DNA of 64,000 nt from Molanna angustata (GCA_963576475.1 OY754979.1:33951778-34015777), one strand, 5' to 3'. Positions 47,553-60,962 are shown, counted from the stretch's first letter. Numbers and translations: made by a program. Notes: generated from the sequence alone by a model not told the origin.

Positions 47553-47675
47553 CTGAAATATTAAAAAAAAATTAACAAAAAACTTCTTCTATTCATGTCC
47601 AAAAGTTGACAATCCCTAACGGTTTTACAGAAAGTACGAGCATTTACATAAATATGTCGATTTACAAAATCATTG

Positions 47676-47839
47676 AGAAAACCCTCTGGAATGAAAACCC
47701 TCATGCATATATACATATCGTGTAAATAATTCTCTTATGGAGTATAATTAGATAATTAGACTCCATATGAGTTTATCCATGATATGGGTTATCATGAGGG
47801 TTTTGATTACATCGCTTGATCGGACTTGCCCCCCCCTGT
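47676..47839. mobile_element. Foldback MITE, 'ggggcaagtcc' family (copy 3, left end lost)
   Basis: aaaccctcatg pairs with catgagggtttt and ttatggagtataattag with its inverse. The right end ggacttgcccccccctg is intact, the left end missing. Lies in the intron between the two copy A exons. Confidence 0.65.
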
Positions 47840-47899
47840 AATTTTATTCGCTTACACGTATAATTTCAAGATATTCGATTGAACTTATTGACTTGGCTA

Positions 47900-48390
47900 T
47901 ACATACACACATACCATCACGCAGGTCGTAGTTATTTGGGTAGGCAGTGAGAAACGGGTGCCATTCAAGAGCTGTGTCAGAAAAATAAACACTCTGGGAG
48001 GTATCTCACACTCAGGTCATCTGGATCACAGAGTAACAAAGTGACAAGGTATCGTATTCTGAGAGGTGAAAAATATACCATCCTTCAGCTTGTCATGAAG
48101 GGGAAGCCGAGGATGGTAGAGGGGTCGGAAGAAACCAGGTTTCCTGGCTTCGAAACATCCGCGAATGGAACAGTATGAGAATTAAGAACTATGTAGGAGC
48201 TGTTTCGCACTGCCCAGGGCAGGGAGGCTTTTTCTATGGTGGTCGACAAGGTCGGGAGGCGTATTTATCTTTCCGTGTTGATAAGAAGGCAAGTACTGCC
48301 TCGAATTAGGCACTAGTTCGTTGCGCTAATGTACTTAAAAACTCGTGTTGAATACGCGGTCGGTAGACCAGACATGACACGATAAGAAGA
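47900..48390 (+). pseudogene. LINE C-terminal fragment in the copy A intron
   Basis: Plus strand KYTILQLVMKGK, then in a shifted frame GRGVGRKQVSWLRNIREWNS, as in LINE ORF2 tails (GKRGVGRRxxSWLRNIRxW). Frameshifted and short. Confidence 0.65.
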
Positions 48391-48764
48391 AGAAATTTCA
48401 ATAAATATGAAAACAGGATGGGAATGGAGGACTGGAGGGGAAACATCGACGACTGGAAACTCATATTTCAATTTAATGCCCCACGAGACTCAATGTATGA
48501 AAACTTAATTGAATTTAATTGAGTTAGATAAATTTAACTTTAGATCAATTTAGATAGTTAGATTTTATAATATGAAGATTATTTAATTAAAAAGTACCTA
48601 CCTAAGTGTAAATTATACCGTATTTCAACTATACCTAAACTAAATGATTTACTGCAACACTCCTGCCTTAATCTGATCCGCAACGTCGTACCTACACCAA
48701 TATTTGCAAATGATATTGTCATAACAAATAAATATTTTTTTCATTAATAACAGGCTTCACTTAC

Positions 48765-48951
48765 GGCTTTGATCCATTGGTCCCAACAGAAGAAGAACTC
48801 TTCCCTGTCGATCAATCCATCATTACTTGAGTCGAAAATGAGGAAGGCTTCGTTCATCTTTGCGTTGTCCAAAGGAACCGTCTGTCCCTTCTCGTCCACG
48901 AACAATGCCTCACAGACAAAGACGAATTCATCAACGCTAAGCATTCCGTCA
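48765..48951 (-). CDS. Naam-like EF-hand exon (copy A)
   Basis: 187 bp, the same length and phases as the copy B EF exon, with acceptor ttttttcag and donor gtaagt. Encodes DGMLSVDEFVFVCEALF, then a canonical second loop DSSNDGLIDREE and CWDQWIKA. By eye it is about 56% identical to copy B (35 of 62 residues), yet fully open with all calcium-ligand positions kept, which suggests selection. The residues before DGM come from an unidentified upstream exon. Confidence 0.82.
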
Positions 48952-49229
48952 CTGAAAAAATCAAATTTTGATTGCTTTTAACACATAACATAAGAACCCA
49001 AAGTCAAAAAAGATGAGCAAGCTTTTTGATTCATAGCAGAAGACGAAAAAACCAAGCACCATCGAAAAACTACATATAATTTAAGTACAGTATAATATTT
49101 ATATAGATACAAATAAGGAACATGTACATAATAAGTTCAATTCTGAAACGGACTAAAATATTAATGAAATTTCAAATTTATTCACTGTATGTATCTTTTT
49201 GCTATTCTGAGGATTTAATAAAATAAAGG

Positions 49230-49500
49230 AATAGATCGGAGCTCCTCGTTGCTGTCCGTGGGCCTCTTCAAGGTCCCATCGGTCACGCGGATTTTGTGAT
49301 CTCGAAGAACAATAATTTAAAAACCGATTTTTAATTATCTCAATAGAGACGAAGTTGGAATATTTATTGTAGGAGAACCGGGAAATCAAGGCACCTACAG
49401 GGCTTACGACCTGTCATCGGCTGGTTTACGTGATCACTTTATGCGCTTGCGCAACGTTCACCAATTATGCCTTTTAATGAGATCCCTATCAATTCAATTT
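49230..49500. repeat. Dispersed repeat, inverse of 26530-26680
   Basis: Contains 'ctcaatagagacgaagttgg', 'tgcgcttgcgcaacgttcac' and 'caattatgcctttt', the reverse of the copy in SLC45 intron 1. The left boundary is uncertain. Confidence 0.55.
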
Positions 49501-50315
49501 TGAAAGTTCTATATATTGTAATACTGAAATTCTTTTCGCTTGAAAATAAGGAATTTTTACTACAGCCATCTATGGGTGAAATTATGAACAACAATCTTAT
49601 TATTTTTATTTATTTTGTTGGAACGCCATCTATTGAGAGAATTGATTTTTGTAAATAATGAAAGCTACAATTCTTATATCTGAAAAAAAAAAAAAAAAAA
49701 AATCCAATGTTTGCGCATATGCAATAATAAAAATATTCGAATTTAAAAACCTTTAAGATGTTTTGTCATAGTTATGGCGCCTTACTATTGTTAGATTCCC
49801 AGTAGGTTATTTTTTACAGAGATCTTGCTCGTACCCCTGATGTTTCTTATTTAAAAAGATCTGATGAAGTCTACGAGTGTGAATCTTCCATTAACATTCG
49901 TCGATTGTTATTTTGCACTATAGTGCCGAGATTGCTAATCTAGAGGGCTCCATGAGCTACTTTTCGTGCTATACATTTTTTCTTGTCGCTCATTTAGCAT
50001 TCTATGAAGGGGCCGTTTACAGTCCCCATATGCAGAGCGGGTGGTGGTGGGTGTAGCGAAAAATAAAGGAAATTAAAATGACAAAAGAACATCACTAGCG
50101 AATTATAAAATGGATATAGTTCTTCTTCTTCCACTTTAGATAGGACTGTGTCCTGTTATTCTCGGAGTCTGCTTGTTCTGGTTGTTTAGTTCTTTGGTAA
50201 GGTCAGCAGACTACCTGAGGGTAAAAAAGTGCAAGCTAACAGCCCGGAAAACGAAACTTCGGATATATGTAGTTTAAAGTGACAATTCTGGTAAACACAC
50301 ACTAAAATAAATATT
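49501..50315. other. No gene recognised
   Basis: An A run at 49684-49702. A short region at 50115-50215 ('cttccactttagataggact') is unassigned. Confidence 0.4.
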
Positions 50316-50465
50316 AAGACAACCGAACTGGCTACCTGTGTTTTAGCCAAATCTTTGTTATCATTAACAAAGATTCATCTATTTATGACTGTGCTGTTTG
50401 GCTGTGTGCACAAAACATTTGTTTACACAAAACCAAATGTTTTGTATTCACTATAGTTCGGTTAA
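50316..50465. mobile_element. MITE, 'accgaactggctac' family (copy 2)
   Basis: Inverted termini AACCGAACT / AGTTCGGTT are preserved; the interior matches 38386 and 63808. Confidence 0.7.
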
Positions 50466-50660
50466 TTTTAACATGAAATTTTGTTAGTATTAACCAAAAA
50501 TGTTTTCAGTTCATTTTTGTTTTTAATGACCTTAATATTGATTAAAATTTTAATTCGTCATTGAAATAGAACCCATTTGAGAAAAACCTAGAGGTCAGTC
50601 ATTGGAAGTAGATATGTGTCCTTATTATATGCCTTTAAATTAGCAAATGATTATGCTATA

Positions 50661-50802
50661 CAGGGGGGCAAGTCCGGTCAAACCGTGGATTCAAAACCAT
50701 CAATATTTACCCATATCATGGATGTATTTATCTTATAAATATAATTATAGGTATCCATTATATGGGTAAACATTGATGGTATTGATTCCACCGTTTGACC
50801 AC
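50661..50802. mobile_element. Foldback MITE, 'ggggcaagtcc' family (copy 4, right end lost)
   Basis: Left end caggggggcaagtccggtc follows 'ta' (50659-50660). Interior arms acccatatcatgga / tccattatatgggt fold back; the sequence stops at 'accgtttgacc' before the expected right terminus. Confidence 0.7.
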
Positions 50803-50890
50803 CACAGGTGAATGAAATCGATAGAGATTTGAATCCTGTCCATTGGATCGCTAGTCCAGCGCACTAATGCTCTGCCACCGACTAATCTAT
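50803..50890 (-). mobile_element. SINE family 2 head fragment
   Basis: 'caggtgaatgaaatcgatag', 'aatcctgtccattggatcg' and 'gccaccgac' resemble the reversed head at 41296-41371. Confidence 0.5.
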
Positions 50891-50999
50891 ATTATAGTAT
50901 TTGTTTATAATATAGTTATATGTTTTTTATCTACAAAAATAGAAAAATATATTTTGCATATTTTTTTTAACCAATTTTCATAAAATAATTATCAACACT

Positions 51000-51080
51000 T
51001 CCTTGTGTCCTGTAAATATGGCGGGTTTGTTGCCAAGAGGCAATTTCTTCCAACTGACAAACCTGGGAATCGAACCCATG
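51000..51080 (-). repeat. CR1-like 3' UTR tail joined to a SINE-like B box
   Basis: 'gggtttgttgccaagaggca' and 'atttcttccaact' match the LINE tails at 34990 and 40000; 'gggaatcgaacccatgac' directly follows, suggesting a SINE that borrowed a LINE tail or two adjacent fragments. Confidence 0.45.
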
Positions 51081-51564
51081 ACGTCGACAATATTAGGTAT
51101 TTATAAAAATGTTCATATAATTAACAAACAGGTTTGTTACAAATAGCATTCAACGTCATGATGATTTTAGAAATGAGTATAATAAAAAATAAACTTAAAA
51201 AATTAGAAAAAAGATGTATATTATGTAAAAAAATCCACCACCCTATGAAACATTTTTTAGTTATGAAATTCTTACCTTTCAGTTGTTAAAGTACTTCATC
51301 AAAGACGAATCTTAACCATGAGTTTAATTCAAAATTTGTTGAAGTACTTCAATTTTCGATTCAATAATCCTATTTTTAAACCACACATTTTTTTTTTCAT
51401 TCAGAACTCATAAGTGTGTTATGTATAAACACATTTTTTGTTAAATCACAACATAAAAAACACACAGCGGATTTAGTATGTAAAAACAAACAATGATTGT
51501 ATATTTCACGAGGTTTTTTAAATCAAACAAATTGATTTTTGTACTATACATTTAATTATATTTA

Positions 51565-51785
51565 ATTTATTGACAGACAATTCTTGGTGGAATTCCATTT
51601 AAAATTATTAAAATGAAACCAATATATAATTATTCCACTTATTTATTTTGTTGACTACGACTAGTTTCGTGCAAAGCACTAGCATTGACTAGTATTGACT
51701 AAGCATTGACTACTCGTAAATGTGCTTTGCACGAAACTAGTCGTAGTCAACAAAATAAATAAGTGGAATAATTATACATTTATAT
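51565..51785. mobile_element. Inverted-repeat Penelope-like fragment (copy 3)
   Basis: Arms 51621-51679 and 51722-51780 pair with one or two mismatches. To the left lies the family tail in inverse orientation (caattcttggtggaattcca, 51581-51600). The 42-bp spacer holds three copies of ttgacta. The right arm carries a hammerhead-like layout. Confidence 0.65.
51708..51748 (+). ncRNA. Hammerhead ribozyme-like motif (CUGANGA box lost)
   Basis: Stem I GACTAC (51708-51713) / GTAGTC (51743-51748); stem II GTGC/GCAC with loop TTT; intact GAAA (51733-51736), CTAG and TC. The first core box reads TCGTAAA, similar to TCGAAAA at 7685-7729. Stems I and II differ in sequence from the 2372 copy but still pair, which supports a conserved structure. 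Confidence 0.55.
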
Positions 51786-52552
51786 TTGCTACTTCTAGCA
51801 GGATGGTCGTTTTGGCTGACTAGGCCCTAAACAAACGGGTCTAGTCTGTCAAAACGGTCGTTCTGCAAAAAGAAGAAAATATATGTAAAACAAAAATGTA
51901 TTTGTTTTATTAAATAAAACTCTAGTGTAGTTCTGCACCATAAATACAGTCTACATCGAAAAATTTAAAACGATATATTTTACGATAGGAATTTATTTAA
52001 AATTACAGGAATAATAAAACTGGTTATAGTTAAAGCAGGGTCATGCAAAACACAAGGTTCCAGCTTGACAAGGGGCCCTAATTTCAAAACACTCTCATAC
52101 CTTATGAAAAAATTGATTAAACAATTCAACAAAAAAACATGTTTGTGATTCCTTAAAAAGTGAATTATTTGGATTTGTATTTTTATTTCTTCATTATGAT
52201 GCGCCGAATGCACAGAGCCTAAAATTTCAGAGAATATAGAAAGTTAATAAATAAAATTTCAGAGAATATGAAAGTTATAGTTACCTATAAAACTTTTTTA
52301 CTCAGAATTTCGAATTTTGTTTCAGTCAGGAATCAACTTTTGAATTTTTACTTTATTTTTCCATATATCTCAAAACTCGCATAAGCTCTGATACAAACGC
52401 TGAAAATTTGTATAAATACAGACAAATACAAAATCTAAAACTCGTCTTTTTGAAAAAGAAAAAACATTTTCACTGAGAAAAACATTTTTTTATGATAAAT
52501 TGTTTAACTGCCTATATTATGAATTATATGATATGATTTCCAAAGTATTTTA
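51786..52552. other. AT-rich sequence, nothing recognised
   Basis: The minus-strand frame at 51980-52213 has no motif. Confidence 0.45.
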
Positions 52553-55500
52553 AAACGAGTGGGTTGTGGCCAACACTAAACTCTCCACACCACAAATATT
52601 GACAATGAAATATTTTATTCATTCTAAATTTTACTACCAAGAATATAAATTTTCTAACGATAGTATATTTTCATGTTAAGATAGACAAACTATTAATGCA
52701 GTATGGTGAAGAATTATAATGTTGTATGAAATATTTTAATAAAAGCAGATAAATTTTGTTTTAAAGGACGTTAGAGCATTTTGACAATTTTGACACGTAA
52801 TATCATATGAAGAAATTTTTGTTATTTATGGAAAGCTAATCAGTTCGATGTTCAAGCTCTTTACATTATAACATGAAATCAAATTACTGAACTTTTCCAT
52901 ACATAAGAAATTTATCTTATTATATACATTTTTATTCATACTAAATTTTACTACCAGGAAAATAAATTTTCTATCGATAGTATATTTTTATGTTAAGATA
53001 GACAAACTATTATTGCAGTATGGTGTAGAATGCTTATGTTGTATGAAATATTTTAATAAAAGCAGATAAATTTTGTTTTAAAGGACGCGAAAGCATTTTC
53101 AAAATTTTGACACGTGATATCATATGAAGAAATTTTTTGTTATTTATGGAAAGCTAATCAGTTCTATGTTCAAACTCTTTACATTATAACATGAAATCAA
53201 ATAACTGAACTTTTCCATACATAGAAATTTATCAAATTACATTTTTATTCATACTAAATGTTACTACCAGGAATATAAATTTTCTTCCGATAGTATATTT
53301 TTATATTAAGATAAACAAACTATTAATGCAGTATAGTGAAGAATGCTTATGTTGTATGAAATATTTTAAAAAAAGCAGATAAATTTTGTTTTAAAGAACG
53401 CGAGAGCATTTTCAAAATTTTGACACGTGATATCATATTAAGATTTTTTTTGTTATTTATGGAAAGCTAATCAGTTCTATGTTCAAGCTCTTTACATTAT
53501 AACATGAAATCAAATTACTGAACTTTTCCATACATAGATATTTATCTAATTACATTTTTATTCATACTAAATGTTACTACCAGGAATATAAATTTTCTTC
53601 CGATAGTATATTTTTATGTTAAGATAGACAAACTATTAATGCCGTATAGTGAAGAATGCTTATGTTGTATGAAATATTTTAAAAAAAGCAGATAAATTTT
53701 GTTTTAAAGAACGCGAGAGCATTTTCAAAATTTTGACACGTGATATCATATGAAGAAATTTTTTGTTATTTATGGAAAGCTAATCAGTTCTATGTTCAAG
53801 CTCTTTACATTATAACATGAAATCAAATTACTGAACGTTTCCATACATAGAAATTTATCTAATTACATTTTTTTTCATACTAAATGTTACTACCAGGAAT
53901 ATAAATTTTCTTCCGATAGTATATTTTTATGTTAAGATAAACAAACTATTAATGCAGTATAGTGAAGAATGCTTATGTTGTATGAAATATTTTAAAAAAA
54001 GCAGATAAATTTTGATATAAAGAACGCGAGAGCATTTTCAAAATTTTGACACGTGATATCATATGAAGATTTTTTTTGTTATTTATGGAAAGATAATCAG
54101 TTCTTTGTTCAAGCTCTTTACATTGTAACATGAAATCAAATTACTGAACGTTTCCATACATAGAAATTTATCTAATTACATTTTTATTCATACTAAATGT
54201 TACTATCAGGAATATAAATTTTCTTCCGATAGTATATTTTTATGTTAAGATAAACAAACTATTAATGCAGTATAGTGAAGAATGCTTATGTTGTATGAAA
54301 TATTTTAAAAAATGCAGATAAATTTTGTTTTAAAGAACGCAAGAGCATTTTCCAAATTTTGACAGGTGATATCATATGAAGAAATTTTTGTTATTTATGG
54401 AAAGCTAATCAGTTCGATGTTCAAGCTCTTTACATTATAACATGAAATCAAATTACTGAACTTTTCCATACATAAGAAATTTATCTTATTATATACATTT
54501 TTATTCATACTAAATTTTACTACCAGGAAAATAAATTTTCTATCGATAGTATATTTTTATGTTAAGATAGACAAACTATTATTGCAGTATGGTGTAGAAT
54601 GCTTATGTTGTATGAAATATTTTAATAAAAGCAGATAAATTTTGTTTTAAAGGACGCGAAAGCATTTTCAAAATTTTGACACGTGATATCATATGAAGAA
54701 ATTTTTTGTTATTTATGGAAAGCGAATCAGTTCTATGTTCAAACTCTTTACATTATAACATGAAATCAAATAACTGAACTTTTCCATACATAGAAATTTA
54801 TCTAATTACATTTTTATTCATACTAAATGTTACTATCAGGAATATAAATTTTCTTCCGATAGTATATTTTTATGTTAAGATAGACAAACTATTAATGCAG
54901 TATAGTGAAGAATGCTTATGTTGTATGAAATATTTTAAAAAAAGCAGATAAATTTTGTTTTAAAGAACGCAAGAGCATTTTCCAAATTTTGACAGGTGAT
55001 ATCATATGAAGATTTTTTTTGTTATTTATGGAAAGCTAATCAGTTCTTTGTTCAAGCTCTTTACATTATAACATGAAATCAAATTACTGAACGTTTCCAT
55101 ACATAGAAATTTATCTAATTACATTTTTATTCATACTAAATGTTACTATCAGGAATATAAATTTTCTTCCGATAGTATATTTTTATGTTAAGATAGACAA
55201 ACTATTAATGCAGTATAGTGAAGAATGCTTATGTTGTATGAAATATTTTAAAAAAAGCAGATAAATTTTGTTTTAAAGAACGCGAGAGCATTTTTCAAAT
55301 TTTGACAGGTGATATCATATGAAGAATTTTTTTGTTATTTATGGAAAGCTAATCAGTTCTATGTTCAAGCTCTTTACATTATAACATGAAATCAAATTAC
55401 TGAACTTTTCCATACATAGAAATTTATCTAATTACATTTTTATTCATACTAAATGTTACTATCAGGAATATAAATTTTCTTCCGATAGTATATTTTTATG

Positions 55501-57679
55501 TTAAGATAGACAAACTATTAATGCAGTATAGTGAAGAATGCTTATGTTGTATGAAATATTTTAAAAAAAGCAGATAAATTTTGTTTTAAAGAACGCGAGA
55601 GCATTTTTCAAATTTTGACAGGTGATATCATATGAAGAATTTTTTTGTTATTTATGGAAAGCTAATCAGTTCTATGTTCCAGCTCTTTACATTATATCAT
55701 GAAATCAAATTACTACACGTTTCCATACATAGAAATTTATCTAATTACATTTTTATTCATACTAAATGTTACTATCAGGAATATAAATTTTCTTCCGATA
55801 GTATATTTTTATGTTAAGATAAACAAACTATTAATGCAGTATAGTGAAGAATGCTTATGTTGTATGAAATATTTTAAAAAAAGCAGATAAATTTTGTTTT
55901 AAAGAACGCGAGAGCATTTTCAAAATTTTGACACGTGATATTATATGAAGATTTTTTTTGTTATTTATGGAAAGCTAATCAGTTCTATGTTCAAGCTCTT
56001 TACATTATAACATGAAATCAAATTACTGAACTTTTCCATACATAGAAATTTATCTAATTACATTATTATTCATACTAAATGTTACTATCAGGAATATAAA
56101 TTTTCTTCCGATAGTATATTTTTATGTTAAGATAAACAAACTATTAATGCAGTATAGTGAAGAATGCTTATGTTGTATGAAATATTTTAAAAAAAGCAGA
56201 TAAATTTTGTTCTAAAGAACGCGAGAGCATTTTCCAAATTTTGACAGGTGATATCATATGAAGATTTTTTTTGTTATTTATGGAAAGCTAATCAGTTCTA
56301 TGTTCAAGCTCTTTACATTATAACATGAAATCAAATTACTGAACTTTTCCATACATAGAAATTTATCTAATTACATTATTATTCATACTAAATGTTACTA
56401 TCAGGAATATAAATTTTCTTCCGATAGTATATTTTTATGTTAAGATAAACAAACTATTAATGCAGTATAGTGAAGAATGCTTATGTTGTATGAAATATTT
56501 TAAAAAAGCAGATAAATTTTGTTTTAAAGAACGCGAGAGCATTTTCAAAATTTTGACACGTGATATTATATGAAGATTTTTTTTGTTATTTATGGAAAGC
56601 TAATCAGTTCTATGTTCAAGCTCTTTACATTATAACATGAAATCAAATTACTGAACTTTTCCATACATAGAAATTTATCTAATTACATTATTATTCATAC
56701 TAAATGTTACTACCAGGAATATAAATTTTCTTCCGATAGTATATTTTTATGTTAAGATAGACAAACTATTAATGCAGTATAGTGAAGACTGCTTATGTTG
56801 TATGAAATATTTTAAAAAAAGCAGATAAATTTTGTTTCAAAGAGCGTTAGAGCATTTTGACAATGTTGACACGTGATATCATATGAAGAAATTATATGAT
56901 ATCTATGAAAAGCTAATCAGTTCTAAGTTCAAGCTATTAATATTCTTCTATCAATATGAAATCAATGAACTGATCATTGCCAAATATAAAAAAATTCTCT
57001 TGTTACATATAAGTTTCATACAAATATCCATTAAATAAAATATAATTTTTGAAAACGTTGAATATTTTTCTTTTAACATTGACCAACTTTGAATACAATT
57101 TTATGAAGATTCTTGGTGTTGTATAAATAGTTGAAACCAAATTAAAATATCTCTAATTTCCAGGTCGTGAGAGCATATTTTCAGTTTTAATAGATGAAAT
57201 CATAAAGAAACATTGGGAAAAAATGAACTGTTGTCTATGGAAAACTAATCAGCTCTAAGTTTATGGACTTAACACATGTGATATCAATATGAAGTCAATC
57301 GGACTTATAGTTTGGGCTGCAGAGAGGACACAAAAAAAAAAACAACGTAAATGATGAATTCATAGAGAAGAAATCAAAAGTTGTCTATGGAAAACTAATC
57401 AGCTCTAGGTCCTTGCACTTTACACATATGATGTTAATATGAAGTCGATCAGACTTATAGTTTGGGCTGTAGAGAGGACACAAAAAAGATAAATGCTACG
57501 GCGTACAGCGTATACGCCATACACACAAACACATCACGACGAAACTCATAGTGTGCATTCTCTACATGATACCCATTGAGAAATTGATGTAAAAAAAATA
57601 CGCTTAAATTTTGCGAAATCATGACTCTCCCCTATTCCATAGTGTGGAGAGTAATAATAATAAACTGTTTTTTCTAGTA

Positions 57680-60345
57680 TATAATTTTTCTTCCGATAGT
57701 ATATTTTTATGATAAGATAGACAAACTTTTAATGCAGTATGGTGTAGAATGCTTATGTTGTATGAAATATTTTAAAAAAAGCAGATAAATTTTGTTCTAA
57801 AGAACGCGAGAGCATTTTCCAAATTTTGACAGGTGATATCATATGAAGATTTTTATTGTTATTTATGGAAAGCTAATCAGTTCTATGTTCAAGCTCTTTA
57901 CATTATAACATGAAATCAAATTACTGAACTTTTCCATACATAGAAATTTATCTAATTACATTTTTATTCATACTAAATGTTACTATCAGGAATATAAATT
58001 TTCTTCCGATAGTATATTTTTATGTTAAGATAGACAAACTATTAATGCAGTATAGTGAAGAATGCTTATGTTGTATGAAATATTTTAAAAAAAGCAGATA
58101 AATTTTGTTTTAAAGAACGCGAGAGCATTTTTCAAATTTTGACAGGTGATATCATATGAAGAATTTTTTTGTTATTTATGGAAAGCTAATCAGTTCTATG
58201 TTCAAGCTCTTTACATTATATCATGAAATCAAATTACTACACGTTTCCATACATAGAAATTTATCTAATTACATTTTTATTCATACTAAATGTTACTATC
58301 AGGAATATAAATTTTCTTCCGATAGTATATTTTTATGTTAAGATAAACAAACTATTAATGCAGTATAGTGAAGAATGCTTATGTTGTATGAAATATTTTA
58401 AAAAAAGCAGATAAATTTTGTTTTAAAGAACGCGAGAGCATTTTCAAAATTTTGACACGTGATATTATATGAAGATTTTTTTTGTTATTTATGGAAAGCT
58501 AATCAGTTCTATGTTCAAGCTCTTTACATTATAACATGAAATCAAATTACTGAACTTTTCCATACATAGAAATTTATCTAATTACATTTTTATTCATACT
58601 AAATGTTACTACCAGGAATATAAATTTTCTTCCGATAGTATATTTTTATGTTAAGATAGACAAACTATTAATGCAGTATAGTGAAGAATGCTTATGTTGT
58701 ATGAAATATTTTAAAAAAAGCAGATAAATTTTGTTTTAAAGAACGCGAGAGCATTTTTCAAATTTTGACAGGTGATATCATATGAAGAATTTTTTTGTTA
58801 TTTATGGAAAGCTAATCAGTTCTATGTTCAAGCTCTTTACATTATATCATGAAATCAAATTACTACACGTTTCCATACATAGAAATTTATCTAATTACAT
58901 TTTTATTCATACTAAATGTTACTATCAGGAATATAAATTTTCTTCCGATAGTATATTTTTATGTTAAGATAAACAAACTATTAATGCAGTATAGTGAAGA
59001 ATGCTTATGTTGTATGAAATATTTTAAAAAAAGCAGATAAATTTTGTTTTAAAGAACGCGAGAGCATTTTCAAAATTTTGACACGTGATATTATATGAAG
59101 ATTTTTTTTGTTATTTATGGAAAGCTAATCAGTTCTATGTTCAAGCTCTTTACATTATAACATGAAATCAAATTACTGAACTTTTCCATACATAGAAATT
59201 TATCTAATTACATTATTATTCATACTAAATGTTACTATCAGGAATATAAATTTTCTTCCGATAGTATATTTTTATGTTAAGATAGACAAACTATTAATGC
59301 AGTATAGTGAAGAATGCTTATGTTGTATGAAATATTTTAAAAAAAGCAGATAAATTTTGTTTTAAAGAACGCGAGAGCATTTTTCAAATTTTGACAGGTG
59401 ATATCATATGAAGATTTTTTTTGTTATTTATGGAAAGCTAATCAGTTCTATGTTCAAGCTCTTTACATTATATCATGAAATCAAATTACTACACGTTTCC
59501 ATACATAGAAATTTATCTAATTACATTTTTATTCATACTAAATGTTACTATCAGGAATATAAATTTTCTTCCGATAGTATATTTTTATGTTAAGATAAAC
59601 AAACTATTAATGCAGTATAGTGAAGAATGCTTATGTTGTATGAAATATTTTAAAAAAAGCAGATAAATTTTGTTTTAAAGAACGCGAGAGCATTTTCAAA
59701 ATTTTGACACGTGATATTATATGAAGATTTTTTTTGTTATTTATGGAAAGCTAATCAGTTCTATGTTCAAGCTCTTTACATTATAACATGAAATCAAATT
59801 ACTGAACTTTTCCATACATAGAAATTTATCTAATTACATTATTATTCATACTAAATGTTACTATCAGGAATATAAATTTTCTTCCGATAGTATATTTTTA
59901 TGTTAAGATAAACAAACTATTAATGCAGTATAGTGAAGAATGCTTATGTTGTATGAAATATTTTAAAAAAAGCAGATAAATTTTGTTCTAAAGAACGCGA
60001 GAGCATTTTCCAAATTTTGACAGGTGATATCATATGAAGATTTTTTTTGTTATTTATGGAAAGCTAATCAGTTCTATGTTCAAGCTCTTTACATTATAAC
60101 ATGAAATCAAATTACTAAACGTTTCCATACATAGAAATTTATCTAATTACATTTTTATTCATACTAAATGTTACTACCAGGAATATAAATTTTCTTCCGA
60201 TAGTATATTTTTATGTTAAGATAGACAAACTATTAATGCAGTATAGTGAAGACTGCTTATGTTGTATGAAATATTTTAAAAAAAGCAGATAAATTTTGTT
60301 TCAAAGAGCGTTAGAGCATTTTGACAATGTTTACACGTGATATCA
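57680..60345. repeat. 313-bp satellite block with 626-bp dimeric higher-order unit
   Basis: Successive units alternate between 'gacaggtgatatcatatg' and 'gacacgtgatattatatg', and between 'tactgaacttttcc' and 'tactacacgtttcc', giving a 626-bp period. Near-identical short frames recur at 58156, 58782 and 59408 for this reason and are not genes. Confidence 0.85.
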
Positions 60346-60962
60346 TATGAAGAAATTATATGATATCTATGAAAAGCTAATCAGTTCTAAGTTCAAGCTA
60401 TTAATATTCTTCTATCAATATGAAATCAATGAACTGATCATTGCCAAATATAAAAAAATTCTCTTGTTACATATAAGTTTCATACAAATATCCATTAAAT
60501 AAAATATAATTTTTGAAACCGTTGAATATTTTTCTTTTATCATTGACCAACTTTGAATACAATTTTATGAAGATTCTTGGTGTTGTATAAATAGTTGAAA
60601 CCAAATTAAAATATCTCTAATTTCCAGGTCGTGAGAGCATTTTTTCAGTTTTAATAGATGAAATCATAAAGAAACATTGGGAAAAAATGAACCGTTGTCT
60701 ATGGAAAACTAATCAGCTCTAAGTTTATGGACTTAACACATGTGATATCAATATGAAGTCAATCGGACTTATAGTTTGGGCTGCAGAGAGGACACAAAAA
60801 AAAAACAACGTAAATGATGAATTCATAGAGAAGAAATCAAAAGTTGTCTATGGAAAACTAATCAGCTCTAGGTCTTTGCACTTTACACATATGATGTTAA
60901 TATGAAGTCGATCAGACTTATAGTTTGGGCTGTAGAGAGGACACAAAAAAGATAAATGCTAC

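Noticed and set aside
55632..59666. Repeated 61- and 63-codon frames
   Set aside because: They recur with the satellite period and have no start or splice context; artefacts of the 626-bp repeat.
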